64,000 nucleotides of DNA from Clostridiales bacterium (GTDB lineage: Bacteria > Bacillota > Clostridia > Caldicoprobacterales > DTU083): assembly GCA_012842605.1 (NCBI GenBank), contig DUSN01000101.1, positions 108,617-172,616 of the forward strand. The letters are read 5' to 3'. Shown in pieces: positions 26,326 to 36,600 of the stretch (the first letter of the stretch is position 1; the number at the start of each line of letters is the position of its first letter). The translations under genes were made by a program, and so were the position numbers. Under the pieces are notes generated by a model. The model worked only from the letters and a program-made list of their open reading frames with translations. It was not told the DNA's origin and did no database searches.

Positions 26326-28134
26326 ATGAAAAAATTTGAAAGACCTGTTCAGAAGGCCTTAATTGGGGCAAGACAGAAGAAAATAGAACCTAAGAATAAA
26401 GAGTGGAAGCATATTGAGTTGAAGCAGGCCTTTACTCCGGTTCTCAGAAGGATTCGTATGCAGCATATGCTGAAGTATATGTCTGTGGGACTGCAATTTG
26501 CTATGAGCGCTGCCTTGCTGCTGTCCGGGCTGTCATTTTTAATGCCTGTTGAGGACTTATGGCTTGTCTGCCTGGTATCCGGCTTAATTATTATTGCTCT
26601 GTCGCTGGCAGCGGGCTGGATAATGAGGCCTTCTCTGTACAAATGCGCCAGAATAGCGGACAAAATGGGCTTACAGGAGAAGATAGTGACCGCCTGTGAG
26701 CTGGACGAACGGGATGACACAATAGCTCGTCTCCAGCGGGAGGATGCTATTAAAAGCTTAAACGCATTTGATAAAAGATGTATTAAACTAAATATACGAA
26801 AATCTTACGGGTATGCTTTAATACTATTGGCAATAGCTGTAGTGCTTGTTAACCTGATTCCAAATCCAATGGACAGAATTGTACAGGAAAAGAAAGCAAT
26901 AAGAGCGGAAATAAAAGAGCAATTGGAAGAGCTTAAGGAAACCGAAAAGAAACTGGCTGAGCAGGATGCTCTCAGCTACGAACAGCAGCAGGAGCTTGCA
27001 AAGCTGGTGGAAGAGCTGGCAGACAAACTTAAGAGTACGGATGACTATAAGCAGGCGATTAAGGAGATTTCAAAAGCAGAGGAAGAACTTTCTGCTTTAG
27101 CCAATAAAATTCGGGAAGAAAGCCTGGGAGGATTAGCTGAACAGCTAAATTCACTTGAGGAAACCCAAGTTCTTGCTAAAGCCTTGTCTGACAGAGACCC
27201 GGCCGCTCTTGAAAACGAGCTTAAACAGCTGAAAGAACAGCTGGAACAAGCGGCAAATAAAGAAGAACTGGCGGAGAAACTGAGGGAAGCCTTGGAAAAG
27301 TCTGCGGAATCCATGGCAGATAGTGAAATCAAGAATAATCTTACTGCGGCAGCTAACAAGTTAAGCAGCAGCCAAACGGGAGATGCCGTCAGTCAACTGG
27401 GTGAAGCTATGAAGCAAGCGGTAAATGCCAGCAATGCCATGGGGGAAGCAAGGTATGCTCTTCAGCAAATGAGAAGCAGCATTGCAAAGGCAGCAGGCAG
27501 AACCGAATATGTGCAGGGCCAGGGAAATTCAAACGTGCAGAACTCTGGCGGCGTGAGTCAAAATAACGGTTCAGGCAATGAAAATTCAGGGCAGGGCGGT
27601 AATGGAGGTCAGAACGGACAAAACGGACAGAATAGCCAAAACAATCAAAACGGACAAAGCGGTCAGGGCACAGGGGAAGGCCAGGGTTCAGGAACAGGAC
27701 AAAGCGGGGAAGGTCAGGGACAGCAAGGCTCAGGACAGGGCAATCAGGGTAACGGCGGACAAAGCGGCTCCGGTGTAGGCAGCGGCACCACCAATCAAAG
27801 CAGCGGTCAGGGCGGCAGTGGCACTACCGGCTCTCTAAACGGAAATAATCAAATGGGTAATGAAAATACCCAGACAGTATATGAACGAATATATGCACCG
27901 GAACGCCTGGGGGACGGTGGTGAAATCACCTATGTACCTGGGAACCCTGCTGGTGAGGGAAATGTCACTGTCGAAGAAGGAGAGAGAGGTGCAGGAGATT
28001 TGTCCGGGTTTATTCCGTATAAGGATGTCTTTAATGAATACCGCAATGAAGCAATGAACAGCATGGACAGAAGAGTCCTGCCACCCAATATTCAGGCTAT
28101 GGTAAGGGAATACTTTGATGCCCTGGGTCAGTAA
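26326..28134 (+). CDS. Membrane protein with long coiled coil and Gly/Asn/Gln-rich region, unknown function
   Basis: 602 residues with no recognised enzymatic domain. A basic cytoplasmic start (1-40) precedes two adjacent spans (about 50-70 and 76-98), then a third span near 160-180. A charged coiled coil (about 185-360, rich in EEL/KEL/QLE heptads) follows, then a low-complexity tract of Gly, Gln, Asn and Ser (about 400-515). A conserved-looking tail ends in PNIQAMVREYFDALGQ. The topology resembles the large membrane protein often found with MoxR-DUF58-BatA genes in other phyla (DUF4175-like), but that is only a resemblance of layout. It starts one base after the permease stop and precedes moxR. 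Confidence 0.7.
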   Translation: MKKFERPVQKALIGARQKKIEPKNKEWKHIELKQAFTPVLRRIRMQHMLKYMSVGLQFAMSAALLLSGLSFLMPVEDLWLVCLVSGLIIIALSLAAGWIMRPSLYKCARIADKMGLQEKIVTACELDERDDTIARLQREDAIKSLNAFDKRCIKLNIRKSYGYALILLAIAVVLVNLIPNPMDRIVQEKKAIRAEIKEQLEELKETEKKLAEQDALSYEQQQELAKLVEELADKLKSTDDYKQAIKEISKAEEELSALANKIREESLGGLAEQLNSLEETQVLAKALSDRDPAALENELKQLKEQLEQAANKEELAEKLREALEKSAESMADSEIKNNLTAAANKLSSSQTGDAVSQLGEAMKQAVNASNAMGEARYALQQMRSSIAKAAGRTEYVQGQGNSNVQNSGGVSQNNGSGNENSGQGGNGGQNGQNGQNSQNNQNGQSGQGTGEGQGSGTGQSGEGQGQQGSGQGNQGNGGQSGSGVGSGTTNQSSGQGGSGTTGSLNGNNQMGNENTQTVYERIYAPERLGDGGEITYVPGNPAGEGNVTVEEGERGAGDLSGFIPYKDVFNEYRNEAMNSMDRRVLPPNIQAMVREYFDALGQ

Positions 28135-28246
28135 TAAAGCAATAATATGATTGCGAGATCAAGCTGATTTTTGCATAACACATAATAAAATCAAAATTTA
28201 TCAACTAAGCTTCAACGATCAAAAGAGAAACCTTCAGGAGGCTTGT

Positions 28247-29215
28247 ATGGATATACAGGAATTTTCCAAAACACTGGCTCGGATTGAGCAGGAAATAGCC
28301 AAAGAAATTATCGGTTTAAAGGGAATCATCCGTCATGTGCTGATTGCTATTATCTGCGGGGGAAATGTTCTTCTGGAAGGAGTACCCGGTCTGGGCAAGA
28401 CCAGGCTGGTGAAGACCCTGTCAAAGGTTTTGGGCCTTGATTTCAACAGAATACAATTCACGCCTGATCTTATGCCTGCAGATGTGGTGGGCACCAATAT
28501 TCTGGTTAAGGATGAGAGGGGAAACAGCGTTTTTCGTTTTCAACCCGGCCCTGTATTCAGCAACCTGGTGCTGGCAGACGAAATCAACCGTGCCACCCCT
28601 AAAACCCAGAGTGCCATGCTTGAGGCTATGCAGGAGCATACAGTCACGGTAGGAGGTGTTACCAGGGCACTTCCTGAACCCTACTTTGTTCTGGCTACCC
28701 AAAACCCATTGGAACAGGAGGGAACCTATCCCCTGCCTGAAGCTCAGCTGGACCGCTTTCTTTTCAAGCTGCTCCTGGATTTGCCATCATTGGATGAATT
28801 GCATGCCATTGTAGACTTAACTACCGGGGTCAAGCAGGAAAGTGCACAAAAGGCGGCTGATGCTCAAACCATAATTGAACTCAGGCAGCTGGCTGTTCAG
28901 GTTCCAATAGCAAAGCCTGTCCAGGATTATGCCCTGAGACTTGTAATGAATACACATCCTCAATTGGAAAGCAGTCCGGAGGTTACCAAACGTCTCGTAC
29001 GTTATGGATCCAGCCCCAGGGGTGCACAGGCAGTTATTCAGGCCGCTCGAGTCCGGGCATTAATGGAAGGACGGTATAATGTATCCTTTGAGGATATTCG
29101 CAATGTTGCCTATCCGTCATTGCGTCATCGGGTATTCCTGAATTATCAGGCCATGTCAGAGGGTAAAACTCCTGATGGTGTAATAAGCGAAATAATTCAA
29201 GCAACGGAAGAGTGA
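28247..29215 (+). CDS. MoxR-family AAA+ ATPase
   Basis: 322 residues from ATG 28247, five bases behind AGGAGG. A TTG upstream at 28151 would add 32 residues without family resemblance. Walker A is GVPGLGKTR, Walker B is LVLADEINRA, sensor 1 is ATQNPLEQEGTYPLPEAQLDRF (in two parts), and the arginine finger region SSPRGAQ is present. MoxR ATPases act as chaperones that load metals or mature partner proteins, usually with VWA proteins such as the DUF58 protein encoded four bases downstream. All core residues are intact. Confidence 0.95.
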   Translation: MDIQEFSKTLARIEQEIAKEIIGLKGIIRHVLIAIICGGNVLLEGVPGLGKTRLVKTLSKVLGLDFNRIQFTPDLMPADVVGTNILVKDERGNSVFRFQPGPVFSNLVLADEINRATPKTQSAMLEAMQEHTVTVGGVTRALPEPYFVLATQNPLEQEGTYPLPEAQLDRFLFKLLLDLPSLDELHAIVDLTTGVKQESAQKAADAQTIIELRQLAVQVPIAKPVQDYALRLVMNTHPQLESSPEVTKRLVRYGSSPRGAQAVIQAARVRALMEGRYNVSFEDIRNVAYPSLRHRVFLNYQAMSEGKTPDGVISEIIQATEE

Positions 29216-29219
29216 AATA

Positions 29220-30095
29220 ATGAAGACTTTTGATCAGGATTTTTTAAAAAAGCTGGAGCAACTGGCTTTGATTGGGACAAAGCCGGTGCAGGGCAGCACC
29301 GGGGGAAACCGCAGATCTAAAGCCAGGGGAAGTGATATTGAGTTCTCTGACTTCCGTGAATATACCTTGGGAGATGATTACAGGAGTATTGACTGGAACG
29401 CGTATGCCCGGTTTGAGCGTTTGTTCATCAAATTATATATGGAAGAGCGTGAAGCCAATATTACAATCTTTTTGGATACCAGTGCTTCCATGGATTATGG
29501 AAATCCCAATAAAGGCATTTTAGCTAAGAAACTGGCAGCCATCTTTGCCTATATAGCTTTGGCAAATTACGACCGGGTTGGAATAGCAGCGTTGAATGAA
29601 AAAATATCCGGTCAGCTGCCATATTTCTCTGGTAAACCTGGATTTATAAGAGCTCTTGAGTTTCTTGACCGTCTTCCCTTTAACGGCAGGACAAGTCTTA
29701 GCAGGAGCATCACTTCTTTTTCACCGCTGCGAGGCCGGAAGGGAATCAGTATTATCCTGTCGGATTTCCTGGCAGAGGATGGGTATATGGAAGCTTTTAA
29801 ATACCTGAAATACCAGCAGCAGGACGTGATTGCCGTACAGATTCTGTCACCTGAGGAACTGGATCCCCAGCTGTCTGGTGCACTGCGTCTCATTGATACT
29901 GAAACCGGGGAATCTGTTGAAGTGGAAATAACGCATAATACCTTGAACATGTATAAAAAAGAACTGCATGCCTTTATGGATAAGATAAAAAACACCTGCA
30001 GCAATCTGGAGATACCCTTTCTTCAGGTAAGCAGCGACATTTCGATAGAGCAGCTGGTATTTGAAAAACTGCAGCATTCGGGAATGATTGTCTAA
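29220..30095 (+). CDS. DUF58 protein with VWA-like domain
   Basis: A 291-residue cytoplasmic protein. The DUF58 signature GSDIEFSDFREYTLGDDYRSIDWNA lies near residues 38-62 in two conserved blocks. It is followed by a VWA-type fold with the metal-binding motif DTSASM (about residue 88), which has the DxSxS pattern. DUF58 and MoxR are standard partners. The start ATG 29220 is four bases after the moxR stop. In many genomes BatA-like genes follow immediately; here they come 9 kb later at 39374. Confidence 0.92.
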   Translation: MKTFDQDFLKKLEQLALIGTKPVQGSTGGNRRSKARGSDIEFSDFREYTLGDDYRSIDWNAYARFERLFIKLYMEEREANITIFLDTSASMDYGNPNKGILAKKLAAIFAYIALANYDRVGIAALNEKISGQLPYFSGKPGFIRALEFLDRLPFNGRTSLSRSITSFSPLRGRKGISIILSDFLAEDGYMEAFKYLKYQQQDVIAVQILSPEELDPQLSGALRLIDTETGESVEVEITHNTLNMYKKELHAFMDKIKNTCSNLEIPFLQVSSDISIEQLVFEKLQHSGMIV

Positions 30096-30157
30096 TAAGA
30101 TGCTTTGATTATATATAAAGAGGAAGTATAATTTATCAGGAAAGGTAGGATAGAGCA

Positions 30158-31564
30158 ATGAAGTCTTTTATGGATAGGGATTTTCTCCTTAACAATGAAA
30201 CTGCCAAAACCTTATACCATGAATATGCAGCTAAAATGCCGATAGTTGATTACCATTGCCATATCAACCCGGCTGAGATTGCAGAGGACCGCCAATTTGA
30301 CAACATTGCGCAGGTCTGGCTGGGCGGTGACCATTACAAATGGCGGCTTATGCGGGCCTGCGGAGTTGAAGAGCGCTATGTAACGGGAGATGCTCCGGAC
30401 ATAGAAAAATTCAAGGCATTTGCCCGAATATTACCCAGGGCTATAGGCAATCCGGTATACCATTGGGCTCACCTGGAACTTAAGCGTTACTTTAACTGTG
30501 ATCTGCCCTTGAATGAGAATACTGCTGAGGGAATCTGGAATATGTGCAATGCTCAGCTGCGGACTAAGGAATTGTCTGTCAGGGGTATCATCCGTAAATC
30601 CAATGTAACCACTATTGTAACAACCGATGATCCGGTGGATGATCTAGCCCATCATAAAAAAATATCCAATGATCCTTCTTTTGAGACAGCGGTCTATCCC
30701 TGCTGGAGACCTGATAAGCTTCTCAACATAGAACGGGATGAATTCTTAAGCTACTTGCCGAAACTGGCCGAATCAGCAGGTGAGAAAAAACTCAACAGCA
30801 TGGCTGCTATACGGGATGCATTGAAAAAACGCATGGATTTCTTCCAGGAAGCAGGGTGCCGATCAAGCGACCATGGCATTGGTGAAATAATCTATGCACC
30901 GGCCGGTGAAGCTGAGTTGGATAATATACTTAAAAAACGCCTCTCAGGATCCTGCCTTACCAATGAGGAAGCAAATGCTTTCCGCTGGGCTGTGCTGCTA
31001 TTCTTAGGTGAAGAATATTATAAGCGTAACTGGGTAATGGAAATTCATTTCGGGGTTGTGCGTAACAACAACACAAGGGCCTTTAGGGCATTAGGTCCCG
31101 ATACCGGATTTGATGCGATTAAAAACGGAAATTGCATGCCGGGCCTTGGTTCTCTGCTTGATGCATTGGAATGCAAAGGCTGTCTGCCCAAGACAATGGT
31201 CTTTTCATTGAATCCCAATGACAATGCAGCAATTGTAAGCATGATAGGCTGTTTCAGCGAGGAAGGGATTCCAGGCAAAATGCAGCATGGGACTGCCTGG
31301 TGGTTTAATGACAATATACCCGGCATGGTAGCGCAGATTACGAATCTTGCCAATATGTCCGTTTTAGGAAACTTTACAGGCATGCTGACCGATTCCCGAA
31401 GTTTTCTGTCTTACACCCGGCACGAATACTTCCGTCGCATACTCTGCAATCTGATTGGTGAATGGGTGGAAAATGGTGAGTATCCCGCAGATATGGATGC
31501 TTTGGGTACTTTGGTACAGGACATTTCATACAATAATGCCATGCGATATTTTGGGTTTAACTAG
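30158..31564 (+). CDS. uxaC: Uronate isomerase
   Basis: A 468-residue enzyme that isomerises D-galacturonate to tagaturonate and D-glucuronate to fructuronate, the first intracellular step of pectin-sugar catabolism. It belongs to the amidohydrolase-like UxaC family, with the metal motif VDYHCHINP near residue 30, the family segment QVWLGGDHYKWRLMR in two parts, and WVMEIHFG near residue 292. The length matches the family. The start ATG 30158 follows AGGATAG. The gene lies 62 bases after the DUF58 gene and 42 bases before the YjbQ-family gene. The reading is firm. Confidence 0.96.
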   Translation: MKSFMDRDFLLNNETAKTLYHEYAAKMPIVDYHCHINPAEIAEDRQFDNIAQVWLGGDHYKWRLMRACGVEERYVTGDAPDIEKFKAFARILPRAIGNPVYHWAHLELKRYFNCDLPLNENTAEGIWNMCNAQLRTKELSVRGIIRKSNVTTIVTTDDPVDDLAHHKKISNDPSFETAVYPCWRPDKLLNIERDEFLSYLPKLAESAGEKKLNSMAAIRDALKKRMDFFQEAGCRSSDHGIGEIIYAPAGEAELDNILKKRLSGSCLTNEEANAFRWAVLLFLGEEYYKRNWVMEIHFGVVRNNNTRAFRALGPDTGFDAIKNGNCMPGLGSLLDALECKGCLPKTMVFSLNPNDNAAIVSMIGCFSEEGIPGKMQHGTAWWFNDNIPGMVAQITNLANMSVLGNFTGMLTDSRSFLSYTRHEYFRRILCNLIGEWVENGEYPADMDALGTLVQDISYNNAMRYFGFN

Positions 31565-31606
31565 TGAACTATTTGTAGTTAAATTTAACTGAGGAGCTGG
31601 TTTATA

Positions 31607-32023
31607 ATGAAATCCTATAGAAAGATATTGTATTTCAATACTAAAACAAGAAGGGCTTTTATAAATATTACTCCCCAGGTAGAAGAATGCCTGGCGGAGA
31701 GCGGAATTAAAGAAGGGCTTTTATTATGCAATGCCATGCATATTACAGCCAGTGTTTTCATTAATGATGATGAACCGGGACTTCACAGTGATTTTGAGGC
31801 TTTTCTTGAGAAACTGGCACCGGAAAAGCCTTATGATCAATATGCCCATAATGGATTTGAGGATAATGCAGACGCCCACCTGAAAAGAACCATAATGGGA
31901 AGGGAAGTTGTAGTGGCTGTTACCAACGGGAAACTGGACTTTGGCCCCTGGGAGCAGATTTTCTATGGTGAATTTGACGGCAAGAGGACGAAAAAGGTAT
32001 TGGTTAAAATTATAGGAGAGTAA
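31607..32023 (+). CDS. YjbQ/UPF0047-family protein
   Basis: A 138-residue member of the YjbQ family (UPF0047), with the conserved [19 protein letters not shown] and the C-terminal block [20 protein letters not shown]. One member has been reported to have thiamin phosphate synthase activity, but the general cellular role is not clear. The start ATG 31607 lies ten bases behind GAGGAG. It stands between uxaC and the GH4 gene on the same strand, so it is probably part of the galacturonate operon, where its purpose is not obvious. Confidence 0.9.
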   Translation: MKSYRKILYFNTKTRRAFINITPQVEECLAESGIKEGLLLCNAMHITASVFINDDEPGLHSDFEAFLEKLAPEKPYDQYAHNGFEDNADAHLKRTIMGREVVVAVTNGKLDFGPWEQIFYGEFDGKRTKKVLVKIIGE

Positions 32024-32084
32024 AGGGAAAGCAAAGCAGTGGTAGAATTATAATAAATTAACTACATAAATGGAGGTATATTTT

Positions 32085-33569
32085 ATGTCGTTTAAAATTG
32101 CATTTATAGGAGCAGGCAGCATTGGTTTTACTAGAGGACTTCTGAGAGACATATTAACCGTACCGGAATTTCATGACATTCAGGTAGCTTTTACGGATAT
32201 TAATGAACGAAACCTGGATATGGTAACACGACTGTGTCAGCGGGATATCGATGAAAACGGGCTGAAGATTAAGATAGAGTCGACCACAGACCGGCGGCAG
32301 GCGCTTAAAGGAGCCAAGTATATCATAAACGTTGTTCGTATCGGTGGGCTGGACGCATTTAAACTGGATATCGACATTCCGTTGAAATATGGAATAGACC
32401 AATGCGTGGGGGATACATTGTGTGCAGGCGGCATTATGTATGGTCAGCGGGGAATTCCGGCAGTGTTGGATTTTTGCAAGGATATAAGAGAGGTTGCCGC
32501 TCCGGATGCACTCTTCTTGAATTATGCCAATCCAAACGCTATGATTACCTGGGCATGCAATCACTATGGCAAGGTAAGGACCATAGGCTTATGCCATGGA
32601 GTTCAGGGGGGGCATTATCAAATTGCTGAAGTATTAGGCCTGAAAAAGGAAGAAGTGGACATTATCTGTGCCGGCATCAACCATCAGACCTGGTATATCA
32701 GTGTTAAACATAAAGGCCGGGATATGACGGGTAAATTGCTGGAAGCATTTGAAAAACATCCGGTATACAGCAGGACTGAAAAGGTTCGAATTGATATGCT
32801 GCGGAGGTTTGGATACTACAGCACCGAGTCCAATGGCCATTTAAGTGAATATGTGCCCTGGTACCGCAAGCGTCTGGACGAAATTAAGGATTGGATAGAC
32901 TTAGGCGTCTGGATTAATGGCGAAACCGGCGGATATCTTAGAGTCTGCACTGAAAGCCGCAACTGGTTTGAAACTGATTTTCCCAATTGGCTTAAAGAGC
33001 CGCCAAAGAAATTCGTTCCTGAAGAGCGCAGTGAAGAACATGGCTCATATATTATCGAAGGGCTGGAAACCGGACGCCTGTACAGAGGGCATTTCAATGT
33101 AGTCAACAACGGTACGATTACCAACCTGCCGGATGACGCTATAGTTGAAGTTCCGGGCTATGTAGATTATAACGGAATAAATATTCCTAAGGTAGGAGAC
33201 CTGCCATTAGGCTGTGCTGCAGTATGCAATGCCAGTATTTCAGTGCAGCGCCTTGCGGTGGAAGCTGCCGTAAAAGGCGATGACATGCTGCTCAGGCAGG
33301 CGATGATGATGGATCCTCTGGTGGGTGCTGTCTGCAATCCACCCGAGATATGGGATTTAGTGGATGAAATGTTGGTTGCTCAGGAACAATGGCTGCCTCA
33401 GTATGGCAAAGCAATAGCAGCAGCCAAGGCACGTATTGCATCCGGCGATCTCAAAATCCGGCCTGAGGTAGAGGGAGCTGCACGTCTCAAGACGAAAACA
33501 GTAGAAGAAATGGCACAGGACAAAGAAAGAGCCAGAAAAATAGCCGGTGCAGCTGACAAAGCAAAATAG
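32085..33569 (+). CDS. lplD: GH4 alpha-galacturonidase (LplD-like)
   Basis: A 494-residue GH4 enzyme that uses NAD+ and a divalent metal in an oxidation-elimination mechanism. The N-terminal Rossmann region is AFIGAGSIGFTRGLLRD. The metal site Cys-His lies in GLCHGVQGG, ANPNAMITWA precedes it, and the catalytic region GINHQTWY follows. These match the alpha-galacturonidase branch rather than the alpha-glucosidase or galactosidase branches. It would release galacturonate from short pectin oligomers for UxaC. ATG 32085 is chosen; an upstream ATG at 32070 contains the ribosome binding site GGAGG itself. The exact substrate is inferred from the motifs and from the adjacent uxaC. Confidence 0.9.
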   Translation: MSFKIAFIGAGSIGFTRGLLRDILTVPEFHDIQVAFTDINERNLDMVTRLCQRDIDENGLKIKIESTTDRRQALKGAKYIINVVRIGGLDAFKLDIDIPLKYGIDQCVGDTLCAGGIMYGQRGIPAVLDFCKDIREVAAPDALFLNYANPNAMITWACNHYGKVRTIGLCHGVQGGHYQIAEVLGLKKEEVDIICAGINHQTWYISVKHKGRDMTGKLLEAFEKHPVYSRTEKVRIDMLRRFGYYSTESNGHLSEYVPWYRKRLDEIKDWIDLGVWINGETGGYLRVCTESRNWFETDFPNWLKEPPKKFVPEERSEEHGSYIIEGLETGRLYRGHFNVVNNGTITNLPDDAIVEVPGYVDYNGINIPKVGDLPLGCAAVCNASISVQRLAVEAAVKGDDMLLRQAMMMDPLVGAVCNPPEIWDLVDEMLVAQEQWLPQYGKAIAAAKARIASGDLKIRPEVEGAARLKTKTVEEMAQDKERARKIAGAADKAK

Positions 33570-33631
33570 AAGCAGGTTATAAAAACATCCTGCTTACTAT
33601 ATAAAGCCTATTATTATATAAGGACCCATAT

Positions 33632-33666
33632 TGAGGTGCATCCCTCGGGGATGTATCCTCATATTT
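33632..33666 (+). terminator. Terminator or attenuator hairpin before the helicase gene
   Basis: TGAGG...CATCCC (33632-33645) pairs with GGGATG...CCTCA (to 33661), followed by TATTTT. A weaker 7-bp hairpin (AAGCAGG/CCTGCTT, 33570-33595) precedes it. It probably ends the galacturonate transcript. Because the helicase ribosome binding site starts about ten bases later, it could also act as an attenuator for that gene. Confidence 0.65.
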
Positions 33667-33685
33667 TGGGTACGGGGGGTAGAAT

Positions 33686-36600
33686 TTGAGTTCTATAGCC
33701 TTTATAGATACGGAAATAGAATATAGCAGCGGCAAAATCCTTGATATTGGCTGCATAAAAAACGATGGCAGTGTATTTCACTCAGATAACATAACTTCAT
33801 TTCTACATTTTCTAAGCGGGGCATCCTATCTTTGTGGGCATAATATCATTCATCATGATTTGAAGTATTTGAAGGATACTTTTGTCATCAACGGTATAAC
33901 TGCTAAATATATAGATACTTTGTTTCTTTCACCTCTTCTGTTTCCTGCCAGGCCTTATCATGCTTTGCTGAAGGATGACAAGCTGCTGACTGATGATATT
34001 AATAATCCTCTAAATGATTCTATAAAAGCAAAGGACTTATTTTATGATGAAATTACATCCTTTAAGCAGATAAAAGAATCACTGAAGCAGATTTATTACT
34101 ATCTGCTGCATGATAAAGAGGAGTTCAGTTCATTCTTCTCCTTCATTGAATATCAACCCAATGTGACAAATATTGTAGGACTTATTCGCGATGAATTTCA
34201 TGGTCTGATATGTGAAAATGCAGATCTGGCTAAGATTATATCGCAATATCCTATAGAAATGGCCTATTGTCTTGCCTTAATAAATACAAGAAGTCTTTAC
34301 TCAATTACTCCGCCTTGGGTGCTGAAAACCTATCCAGCTGTTGAATCCGTCATGTTCCTGCTAAAGGGCAATCCTTGCCTGGTAGGCTGTGCATACTGCA
34401 ATGAAGCTCTTGATATCCATAAGGCATTGAAGCGCTTTTTCGGATTCGATTCCTTCCGGGTCTATGCAGGTGAACCTTTGCAGGAAAAAGCTGTACAGGC
34501 AGCAGTAAACAATAAATCACTTCTGGCAGTCTTCCCTACTGGTGGCGGTAAATCCATTACCTTTCAGATTCCAGCTCTTATGAGCGGTATGAATGAAAAA
34601 AGTCTCACAGTGGTTATCTCACCTCTGCAGTCCTTAATGAAGGATCAGGTGGATAATCTGGAAAAGGCAGGAATAACAGAAGCCGTTACCATTAATGGCT
34701 TGCAGGATCCCATAGAACGGGCGAAATCCATCGAAAGGGTGGAGGACGGATCAGCTTTCATACTTTATATTTCTCCGGAGTCCCTGCGCTCGAAGACTAT
34801 TGAACGTCTGCTGTTAGGTAGAAAAATTGCACGGTTTGTTATAGATGAAGCCCATTGTTTTTCTTCTTGGGGTCAGGATTTTCGGGTAGATTATTTATAT
34901 ATAGGTGATTTTATTAAAACACTCCAGGAGAAGAAAAACCTCAGTGAGGGTATCCCTGTATCATGCTTTACAGCAACGGCAAAGCAGAAGGTCATTGAAG
35001 ACATTCGGGACTATTTTGCGGACAAGCTGTCTTTGGAGCTCGAGTTATTCACCACCAGTGCTGTAAGGAGCAATCTTAGGTATAAGGTAGTTCCCAAGGT
35101 TGATGATGATGACAAATACAACACATTGCGGGATTTGATTGAGGGAAAGAAATGCCCTACGATTGTATATGTATCTCGTACCTATCGAGCTTATCAACTA
35201 GCTAAGAGACTATGTGATGACGGCTATGTAGCCAGACCATATCATGGCAAAATGGACAAACAGGAAAGAACAGAGAATCAGGATGCCTTCATCCGGGGTG
35301 ATGTGCAAATCATGGTAGCTACCTCGGCATTTGGAATGGGTGTGGACAAAAAAGATGTGGGTATGGTTATCCATTACGAAATATCAGATTCTCTGGAAAA
35401 TTATGTTCAGGAAGCCGGAAGGGCAGGTCGGGATGAGCGAATATTTGCTGACTGCTATGTCCTATACAATGATGAAGACCTTAGCAAACATTTCATTTTA
35501 TTGAATCAAACCAAGCTTAGCCTGCAAGAAATACAGCAGGTATGGAAAGCAATAAAAGATATTACAAAACTGCGATCAACGGTAACTCAATCGGCATTGG
35601 AGATTGCCAGAAAAGCAGGATGGGATGATAGCATTGCCGAGATTGAAACCAGGGTAAAAACAGCAATTGCAGCCTTGGAGGATGCCGGTTATCTGAGACG
35701 GGGACAAAATGTGCCCAGGGTGTATGCAAACAGCATTCTGGCCAGGAATGCTAAGGAGGCTATTGATAAAATTAATGCATCCAATAGATTTGATGACAAG
35801 CAAAAGGAAATGGCAACACGGATTATTAGGTATTTAATTGCTGCAAGGAGTCGCAAAAACGCATTGGGTGAAGAAGCAGAATCCAGAATTGATTATATAT
35901 CGGACCGTTTGGGGATTCTGAAACAAGAGGTCATTCAAATTGTCAACCTGCTTCGTGAGGAAGGTATCCTGTCTGATGCAAAAGATTTAGTTGCTTTTAT
36001 AAAGAAGAGAGAGTCAGAAAAAACATCTTTGAACATACTCAATTCTTATATGAAACTTGAAAGATTCCTGCTTGCTGCTTTGCCATACAAGGGAGAGGAT
36101 CAAATATTCAATATCAAGGAGTTGAATGAACGGGCAGCAGAGGAAGGCTGCAATATTACAACACCCAGCCAGATAAAGACGGTTTTTAATTTCTGGACGA
36201 TGATACACTGGATAAAAAGGCAAATAGTAGAGCAATCAAGAAACCATTTTGCGGTTCAAAGCCTTGATGATTTTGACAACCTAAAGCCGAAAATGGAGAA
36301 ACGCCATATTCTTTCTCAATTTATACTTGAGTATCTGCATGATAAAATTAAAGCGAATAAAAGCAAAGAGGATTCTGACAGGAATGAAATTATCCAGACT
36401 AATACCAGTCATGAAGAAGTTGCTGTTGAGTTTTCTGTTCTTGAATTGAAGAGAGCATTTGAGAGCAGAATATCGCTTTTTAATATAGAAGTGACTTCAA
36501 AAGATGTGGAAGATGCGCTTTTCTACCTTTCGAAAATAGATGCAATAAAGCTGGAAGGCGGTTTTATGGTCGTATATAATGCTATGGCCATTGAACGCCT

